DNA from: Vibrio porteresiae DSM 19223 | Lineage (GTDB): Bacteria > Pseudomonadota > Gammaproteobacteria > Enterobacterales > Vibrionaceae | DNA length: 64,000 bases | Direction: 5' to 3' | Assembly: GCF_024347055.1 (NCBI RefSeq) | Contig: NZ_AP024895.1 | Coordinates: 2,976,001 to 3,040,000, forward strand | Part shown: in pieces, positions 58,225 through 64,000 of the stretch | How positions within the stretch are numbered: the first letter of the stretch is position 1 | How the letters are laid out: each line of letters starts with the position of its first letter | Position numbers and translations under genes: made by a program | The notes under the pieces: model-generated | Databases searched by the model: none | What the model was told of the DNA's origin: nothing | Seen by the model: only the letters and a program-made list of their open reading frames with translations

Positions 58225-59538
58225 TTATGCGGCTTCTTGTTCTAACTGAGCTTCGCTATTACGACCAACGAAGAACATGATAAACAGAGTAGCAAGAGTG
58301 GGTAGAACCCATCCCATACCATCGCTAAACAGTGGTAAGAAGTTAAAGAATGAAACATCTAGACCCACAATTTTCGCAGCGTCTAACAGAGCAAAGAACA
58401 AAGACACTAGAAGAACAACACGGTAAGACAATCTTGGACTTGGCAATCTATTGCGCACAAAGGCCAAAATAACCAAAGCAATCGCCACTGGGTACAGTGC
58501 AAACAGCACTGGAACTGACAGTGAAATCAGCTGAGATAAACCAACATTAGCCACCACTGCACAGATAACACCAATGATAACCACCCATTGACGATAGGTC
58601 ACACCAGTAATCCCACTAAAGTAATCAGAGACAGATGAAAGTAGGCCAATAGCCGTAGTCAAACATGCCAAAGTTACAATGATAGAAAGAACCAACTGTC
58701 CATAGCTACCAAACAACGCTTGGATATACAGGCTTAAGATGGTACCGCCGTTGTCTGAACCCGCTGCAATCGATGAGCTGGTTGCACCCAAGTAGAACAG
58801 AGAGATATAGACAAATGCCAAACCAGCAGCAGCAATAAATGCAGCGCTAATCAGATATTTTGTTGTTGCTTTCTCTTCCGTAATGCCTTTGCTACGTAAG
58901 CCTTCAACCACCAAGATACCGAACATCAGAGATGCGAATGTATCCATCGTGTTGTAGCCCTCGAAAAAGCCAGTGGTAAATGGTGCTACCGCATACGCTT
59001 TCTGTGCTGCCATGATATCGCCCTGAGGAGAAACGAATACCGCAATAGCCAAAATGGCTAAGCATAGAAATAGTACTGGTGTTAGCAACTTACCAATCAT
59101 GTCGATCAATCGACCACGCGACCATGAGAAAAACATCGCGATAGCAAAGAAAACGACTGAGAAGATAGCCAAAGTCACGCTGCTAGGCGCGTGAATTAGA
59201 GGCTTAACCGCCATCTCATACGCCACCAACCCTGTACGAGGAGCGGCGAACGCTGGACCAATGATAATAAAGATCAATGACGCCATAATGGTCGACACTT
59301 TCTTCGGCAAATCTTTAGTCAAATGCTCCCAACTACCACCGGCTAACGCAACGGCGATGATACCAGAGAGAGGAAGACCTACGGCTGTCAAAAGGAAACC
59401 ACCCATGGATGGCAAAAGATTTTGGCCTGCAAGCTGTCCTGCCAAAGGTGGAAAAATGATATTACCTGCGCCCAAAAAGAACGCGAAAAGCATAAAACCA
59501 AGAGCGATAATATCTGTTAATTTTAAACGCTGATTCAC
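58225..59538 (-). CDS. brnQ: Branched-chain amino acid carrier BrnQ
   Basis: This LIVCS-family sodium or proton symporter imports Leu, Ile and Val. The 437 residues form about 12 membrane segments. The N-terminal ALGFMLFAFFLGAGNIIFPP is the family hallmark. It is monocistronic by context, with its own terminator, divergent from trmN. Confidence 0.94.
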   Translation of the reverse strand: MNQRLKLTDIIALGFMLFAFFLGAGNIIFPPLAGQLAGQNLLPSMGGFLLTAVGLPLSGIIAVALAGGSWEHLTKDLPKKVSTIMASLIFIIIGPAFAAPRTGLVAYEMAVKPLIHAPSSVTLAIFSVVFFAIAMFFSWSRGRLIDMIGKLLTPVLFLCLAILAIAVFVSPQGDIMAAQKAYAVAPFTTGFFEGYNTMDTFASLMFGILVVEGLRSKGITEEKATTKYLISAAFIAAAGLAFVYISLFYLGATSSSIAAGSDNGGTILSLYIQALFGSYGQLVLSIIVTLACLTTAIGLLSSVSDYFSGITGVTYRQWVVIIGVICAVVANVGLSQLISLSVPVLFALYPVAIALVILAFVRNRLPSPRLSYRVVLLVSLFFALLDAAKIVGLDVSFFNFLPLFSDGMGWVLPTLATLFIMFFVGRNSEAQLEQEAA

Positions 59539-59858
59539 AGATAATCCTTAATTAATTATGTGTTGGATGTTGTGTGCAGATGGAGGTCTGATACATTCCC
59601 GCCACCCATCTAAGGTCAGAATAATGAACAAATCGTTAATTTTTCGCAAGCCTAAAGAAAAAAACACTAGATTAATTTACAAGTAGAGCAAATAAGCAGT
59701 TATTTAATCTGGTTTAGTAGTAAAAAATTAGAATTATACTCTATAAAACAGCGTACATATCTGAACCAAAAATAGAACAAACCACTATACATTTGATCAA
59801 CATTAGAGAAATTTACTCCAATCAACCAAAAACCCAATATTTCACCTAAATTAAGAAA
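59539..59858. other. 320-bp gap between brnQ and trmN
   Basis: The gap is AT-rich and must hold the divergent promoters of brnQ and trmN. I see no clear operator. A 20-codon ORF (59624-59686) has AAGG upstream but no further support. Confidence 0.5.
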
Positions 59859-60566
59859 ATGAAGAAAAAAGACTTTAAATTCAAGCAATTCACCATTAAA
59901 AACGGTGGTAATATCGGTATGCCGGTAAGCACGGATGGTGTCATGCTGGGCGCTTGGGCGTTTCAACAACCGCCATCGACCATTCTAGACATAGGGACTG
60001 GATCAGGATTACTGGCATTAATATGCGCACAGCGTTTTCCCAACGCTCTGATTCAAGCCATTGATATAGATAACAATGCTTATTTAACCGCCACTGAAAA
60101 TGCACTTTCATCTCCATGGTCTGCGCGTCTGCAGATTAGCCAGAAGAATGTGCTGGAATATCACTTAGACCATCGTTTTGATGCTGTTATTTGCAACCCA
60201 CCCTATTTTACCTCCGGGGAAGCCTCTCAAGATGCCTCACGAGCCATCGCGCGTCATACGAATAGTCTCGATCACAAGGCGCTTATTACTCAATTGAATT
60301 CACTATTAACCCCAGATGGTGTCGCAGCTTTTGTCCTCCCCATCACTGAGGGGGAAGCATTTATTAAGCTTGCTGAGCAGCAAGGTTGGTCTCTTACCCG
60401 GCGCTGTGATGTCCGAACCACCTTACGTAAACAACCAACTCGGTTATTATTTGAATTAAAACAGGGGAAAATGACACCTCATTTTGAAACACTCACGATC
60501 AATGCAGAACAAGGCTACAGCGAACAATTTATTGCCCTTACCCATGAGTTTTATCTTAAGATGTAG
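59859..60566 (+). CDS. trmN: tRNA1(Val) (adenine37-N6)-methyltransferase TrmN
   Basis: This enzyme (E. coli YfiC/TrmN6) methylates A37 of tRNA-Val(cmo5UAC). Of 235 residues, the SAM-binding motif ILDIGTGSGLLALI is near 43 and the N6-methyltransferase motif is NPPYF (about 111-115). The start MKKKDFKFKQFTIKNGGN is typical. It is followed 87 bases later by srmB, its usual neighbour. Confidence 0.94.
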   Translation: MKKKDFKFKQFTIKNGGNIGMPVSTDGVMLGAWAFQQPPSTILDIGTGSGLLALICAQRFPNALIQAIDIDNNAYLTATENALSSPWSARLQISQKNVLEYHLDHRFDAVICNPPYFTSGEASQDASRAIARHTNSLDHKALITQLNSLLTPDGVAAFVLPITEGEAFIKLAEQQGWSLTRRCDVRTTLRKQPTRLLFELKQGKMTPHFETLTINAEQGYSEQFIALTHEFYLKM

Positions 60567-60653
60567 AAATTAAGATATGATCTGGCCATTGATCCCACTA
60601 TAATGTGCGACCTATTTTTTGACTGAATTATCCATACCTGTGGAGACAACACT

Positions 60654-61880
60654 GTGATCAAAACCTTTGCTGACCTTGAACTGGACCAAAATATTGTCGA
60701 GGCCATTGAAGAGCTAGGCTTTACCCGCCCAACTCAAATTCAGGCTGACGCGATACCTCAAGCCCTGGATGGCAGAGATGTGTTGGCGTCCGCTCCAACG
60801 GGAACGGGTAAAACTGCTGCTTTTGCTATTCCGGCACTGCAATACTTACAAGATTTTCCTCGTAAGAAAGCTGGTCCTGCACGTATCCTCATTTTGACGC
60901 CAACTCGTGAACTTGCTATGCAAGTGGCAGATCAAACCCGCGCACTGGGTAAAAACTCTCGTCTGAATGTCATTACCATCACCGGTGGCGTTCAATATCA
61001 AGAACATGCTGATATCCTTGCGCAAACTCAAGATATCGTGGTTGCTACTCCTGGGCGTCTGCTGGAATACATCGATGCCGAACGTTTCGACTGTCGTGCT
61101 ATTGAATGGCTGATTCTTGATGAAGCAGACCGTATGCTCGATATGGGCTTTGGTCCTGTTGTTGACCGCTTATCTGCTGAATGTCGCTGGCGTAAACAAA
61201 CCCTTCTGTTCTCTGCGACGTTGGAAGGTAAAGGTGTAGAAGGCTTCACCGAAGATCTACTAAAAGATCCTGTCGAAGTGAGTGCTGAACCATCACGTCG
61301 TGAACGTAAAAAGATCTCTCAGTGGTACCACCGTGCAGATACGCTAGAACATAAAAATGAATTGCTGAAGAAGATCCTGACAGAGCAATCAGAAAAGGCG
61401 ATCGTGTTCGTTAAAACCCGTGAGCGCCTTGCTGAACTACGTACTGAATTGGAACGCGCTCAAATCGTCTGCGCATGGATTCAAGGTGAAATGCCTCAAG
61501 ACCGTCGTAACAATGCGATCAGTCGTTTCCGTAGTGGTGAAGTCAATGTGCTGTTAGCGACCGACGTTGCTGCTCGCGGTATTGATATCCCAGATGTTAG
61601 CCATGTGATTAACTACGACATGCCTCGCAGTGCCGATGTGTATCTACACCGTATTGGCCGTACTGCTCGTGCCGGTAAGAAAGGTTCAGCAATCTCGTTA
61701 GTAGAAGCACATGACCAACCAATGATTGAGCGTGTAAGTCGCTACGTTGATGAAGAGATCAAAGAACGCTACATCAAAGACATGCGCCCACAACACAAAA
61801 AGCCTGTGTTTAAGAAGAAAAAGAAAAAAGAAGCCGACAAGAAAACAACGGCTAAAAAAAGCGCCAAAAAGAAAAAATAA
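60654..61880 (+). CDS. srmB: DEAD-box RNA helicase SrmB
   Basis: This ATP-dependent RNA helicase helps early 50S assembly. The 408 residues start at GTG with TGGAGAC upstream. Motifs: Q motif FTRPTQIQ, Walker A APTGTGKT, DEAD in LDEADRMLD, SAT in LFSATLEG, and HRIGRTAR. The C-terminal tail is Lys-rich, as in SrmB, and promotes RNA binding. A strong terminator separates it from prfC. Confidence 0.95.
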   Translation: MIKTFADLELDQNIVEAIEELGFTRPTQIQADAIPQALDGRDVLASAPTGTGKTAAFAIPALQYLQDFPRKKAGPARILILTPTRELAMQVADQTRALGKNSRLNVITITGGVQYQEHADILAQTQDIVVATPGRLLEYIDAERFDCRAIEWLILDEADRMLDMGFGPVVDRLSAECRWRKQTLLFSATLEGKGVEGFTEDLLKDPVEVSAEPSRRERKKISQWYHRADTLEHKNELLKKILTEQSEKAIVFVKTRERLAELRTELERAQIVCAWIQGEMPQDRRNNAISRFRSGEVNVLLATDVAARGIDIPDVSHVINYDMPRSADVYLHRIGRTARAGKKGSAISLVEAHDQPMIERVSRYVDEEIKERYIKDMRPQHKKPVFKKKKKKEADKKTTAKKSAKKKK

Positions 61881-61924
61881 TGTCTTAAGTGTTGCTGGCA
61901 ACCAAACAGCATAAAATACACAGA

Positions 61925-61954
61925 TAAAAAACCGCTGCACTGCAGCGGTTTTTA
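61925..61954. terminator. Bidirectional terminator between srmB and prfC
   Basis: AAAAACCGCTGCA and TGCAGCGGTTTTT form a near-perfect palindromic stem with A- and T-runs on both sides, between convergent genes. Confidence 0.9.
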
Positions 61955-61978
61955 TTTGGGTTAAATCATTAACTCAAA

Positions 61979-63568
61979 TTAGTGTTCACGGGTCGCACGG
62001 AAATCGACTTCAGGGAAACGCTCTTTCGCTAGATTCAAGTTCACCATCGTTGGCGCGATATACGCAAGGTTATCACCACCATCGAGAGCAAGGTGCGCTT
62101 GGTTCTTACGTTGGAACTCGTCGAATTTCTTCACATCTGCACATTCAACCCAACGGGCAGTTGCAACGTTGACGGCTTCATAAATCGCTTCAACGTTATA
62201 TTCTGATTTCAAACGCGCAACAACCACATCAAACTGCAGCACACCGACCGCACCAACGATCAAATCGTTGTTTTGCAATGGACGGAATACCTGTACCGCA
62301 CCTTCTTCAGAAAGTTGTACCAAGCCTTTCAGCAATTGCTTTTGCTTCAATGGATCACGCAGACGAATACGACGGAACAATTCAGGTGCGAAGTTTGGAA
62401 TACCCGCAAACTTCAAGCTCTCACCTTGAGTGAACGTATCACCAATTTGGATCGTACCGTGGTTATGCAGACCGATAATATCACCCGCATACGCTTCTTC
62501 CGCACGTGAACGGTCACCCGCCATGAAGGTTACCGCATCAGAAATACTTACGGTTTTACCAGTACGAACATGGTTCATCTTCATACCTTGTTTATAGGTA
62601 CCAGATACCACGCGCATAAACGCAATACGGTCACGGTGTTTCGGGTCCATGTTGGCTTGGATCTTAAACACGAAACCAGAGAAGTTTTCTTCTGTTGCTT
62701 CAACGACGCGTTCGTTAGCATGACGCGCTTTTGGCGCAGGAGCCCATTCAGTTAAACCATCAAGCATATGGTCTACACCAAAGTTACCTAATGCCGTACC
62801 GAAGAAGACCGGCGTTAATTCACCCTTAAGGAATAGCTCGCGATCAAACTCGTTTGATGCACCAACCACCAGCTCCAACTCTTCACGAAGTTGCGCAGCA
62901 AGATCATCACCCACAGCTTTGTCTAGATCTGGGTTATCCAGGCCTTTAACAATGCGTACTTCTTGGATCGTGTGACCTTGACCAGTTGAATAAAGAACCG
63001 TTTCATCACGATGGATGTGATACACACCTTTAAACTCTTTACCACAGCCAATCGGCCAAGTAATTGGAGCACACAGGATATTCAGTTCATTTTCAACTTC
63101 ATCCAATAGCTCCATTGGATCACGAATATCACGGTCCAATTTGTTCATAAAGGTAATGATCGGCGTGTCACGCAGACGGGTAACTTCCATCAGTTTACGC
63201 GTACGATCTTCAACACCTTTTGCCGCATCGATAACCATTAGACATGAGTCCACCGCCGTTAGAGTACGGTAAGTATCTTCCGAGAAGTCTTCGTGTCCCG
63301 GAGTATCTAACAAGTTAACCAATGCATCTTGATATGGGAATTGCATTACAGAAGTGGTAACCGAGATACCACGTTCTTTTTCCATCTCCATCCAGTCAGA
63401 TTTTGCATGCTGACTCGCACCACGGCCTTTTACTGAACCCGCAACTTGGATAGCGTGTCCGAACAACAACACTTTTTCTGTGATGGTGGTTTTACCCGCA
63501 TCCGGGTGGGAGATGATCGCGAAAGTACGACGCTTCGATACTTCGCTCGCAAATGGACTATTCGTCAT
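61979..63568 (-). CDS. prfC: Peptide chain release factor 3
   Basis: This GTPase removes RF1 and RF2 from the ribosome after peptide release. Of 529 residues, the G-domain has SHPDAGKTTITEKVL (G1), DTPGHEDF (G3) and NKLDRD (G4). EF-G-like domains II and III follow. The 529-residue length matches E. coli. With prfB, the window holds two of the three class release factors. Confidence 0.97.
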   Translation of the reverse strand: MTNSPFASEVSKRRTFAIISHPDAGKTTITEKVLLFGHAIQVAGSVKGRGASQHAKSDWMEMEKERGISVTTSVMQFPYQDALVNLLDTPGHEDFSEDTYRTLTAVDSCLMVIDAAKGVEDRTRKLMEVTRLRDTPIITFMNKLDRDIRDPMELLDEVENELNILCAPITWPIGCGKEFKGVYHIHRDETVLYSTGQGHTIQEVRIVKGLDNPDLDKAVGDDLAAQLREELELVVGASNEFDRELFLKGELTPVFFGTALGNFGVDHMLDGLTEWAPAPKARHANERVVEATEENFSGFVFKIQANMDPKHRDRIAFMRVVSGTYKQGMKMNHVRTGKTVSISDAVTFMAGDRSRAEEAYAGDIIGLHNHGTIQIGDTFTQGESLKFAGIPNFAPELFRRIRLRDPLKQKQLLKGLVQLSEEGAVQVFRPLQNNDLIVGAVGVLQFDVVVARLKSEYNVEAIYEAVNVATARWVECADVKKFDEFQRKNQAHLALDGGDNLAYIAPTMVNLNLAKERFPEVDFRATREH

Positions 63569-63688
63569 GAGAAACCAGTCTTCTTAATTACCTAAAAGGA
63601 CACTTCCAAACAGCATCCTTGGCTATTCGGTTCAAATTTGGTCGGTATTCTCGCCTATTATCACGCTTGGGGCAACTTAAAGGCTGAA

Positions 63689-64000
63689 ATGTATTTTCAC
63701 TGTGTCTTTTCATCTGCCAAATCAGGGATTTTGAACTATACCTTTAAGACGTTGAAATGGATCTTTGAGTCTATGGTCGAAATAAAACCCAGCCAATCCA
63801 TCGCTTTCAAGCAAGCAATTACCGTGTTCATTGTCTCTATGTTGCTTGGAATGGCCTTTAGCATTAACTACACACTGATCGATCTTCATCAAGAACAAAA
63901 TCGTCTTGAGGAACACTATCGTTTTCAATTAATGCAAAGTTATACCAATGCGAGCCAAGCCGCCTATCGACTCAATCCTATTTTGGCAGAACAAGTGGTC
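63689..64000 (+). CDS. N-terminus of a membrane sensor protein, cut by window end
   Basis: An open frame without stop reaches the window edge. From the ATG at 63689 (AAAGG upstream) or 63773 (MVEIKPSQSIAFKQ), a membrane segment ITVFIVSMLLGMAFSI is followed by a probable periplasmic helix rich in Q, E and R. The layout resembles the N-terminus of GGDEF/EAL sensors, and in V. cholerae I recall an EAL gene beside prfC. Its catalytic domains lie outside the window, so this is inference. Confidence 0.55.
   Translation, partial: MYFHCVFSSAKSGILNYTFKTLKWIFESMVEIKPSQSIAFKQAITVFIVSMLLGMAFSINYTLIDLHQEQNRLEEHYRFQLMQSYTNASQAAYRLNPILAEQVV

Noticed and set aside
59624..59686. 20-codon ORF between brnQ and trmN
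   Set aside because: AAGG lies upstream, but there is no leader-like amino acid bias, no attenuator and no other support.

Overview
The window looks like chromosome 1 of a Vibrionaceae species close to Vibrio. It carries the Vibrio pairs nspS-mbaA, vpsR and hlyU, a PilZ gene next to tyrA, and gamma-proteobacterial housekeeping synteny throughout. No insertion sequence, prophage, integron or CRISPR array was recognised.

Layout. (1) 1-6.4 kb: a complete minus-strand rRNA operon (16S, tRNA-Ala, 23S, 5S, tRNA-Asp, tRNA-Trp) with two promoters, processing stems and boxA sites. It is followed by a tandem array of terminators alternating with degenerate tRNA-like units. (2) 6.5-13.9 kb: clpB, pgeF, rluD, bamD, raiA, pheL and pheA, with a heat-shock-type promoter before clpB and a phenylalanine attenuator before pheA. 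(3) 14.1-22.7 kb: nspS-mbaA (polyamine sensing and c-di-GMP), yjjX, trpR, slt, ettA and a PilZ gene. (4) 22.8-25.2 kb: aroF-tyrA with TyrR-like boxes. (5) 25.3-34.8 kb: a LytS/LytTR two-component pair, the peptidoglycan-recycling genes nagZ, anmK and murQ, a cation/proton antiporter, a small lipoprotein, and a CstA-family transporter preceded by three 20-bp-spaced direct repeats that probably bind the LytTR regulator. (6) 34.9-43.0 kb: ispH, fkpB, lspA, ileS, ribF and murJ on the minus strand, diverging from rpsT. (7) 43.1-51.3 kb: hlyU, nhaR, thyA, lgt, a TSUP permease, ptsP and rppH, then a gene-free stretch rich in DnaA-box-like sequences, then mutH. (8) 51.3-64 kb: a small hypothetical gene, tas, a DUF1127-like gene with an upstream 33-codon ORF, vpsR, lysS, prfB (with its frameshift), brnQ, trmN, srmB, prfC and the start of a membrane protein that runs off the end.

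How the genes work together. Translation is heavily represented: rRNA and tRNAs, raiA, ettA, rpsT, ileS, lysS, prfB, prfC, rluD, trmN and srmB. Cell-envelope work is next: bamD, slt, lspA, lgt, murJ, nagZ, anmK and murQ. Aromatic amino acid synthesis (pheA, tyrA, aroF, trpR) shows both attenuation and TyrR-type control. A c-di-GMP/biofilm theme recurs in nspS-mbaA, the PilZ protein and vpsR. The most testable regulatory proposal is the link between the LytS/LytTR pair and the CstA-type transporter six kilobases away.
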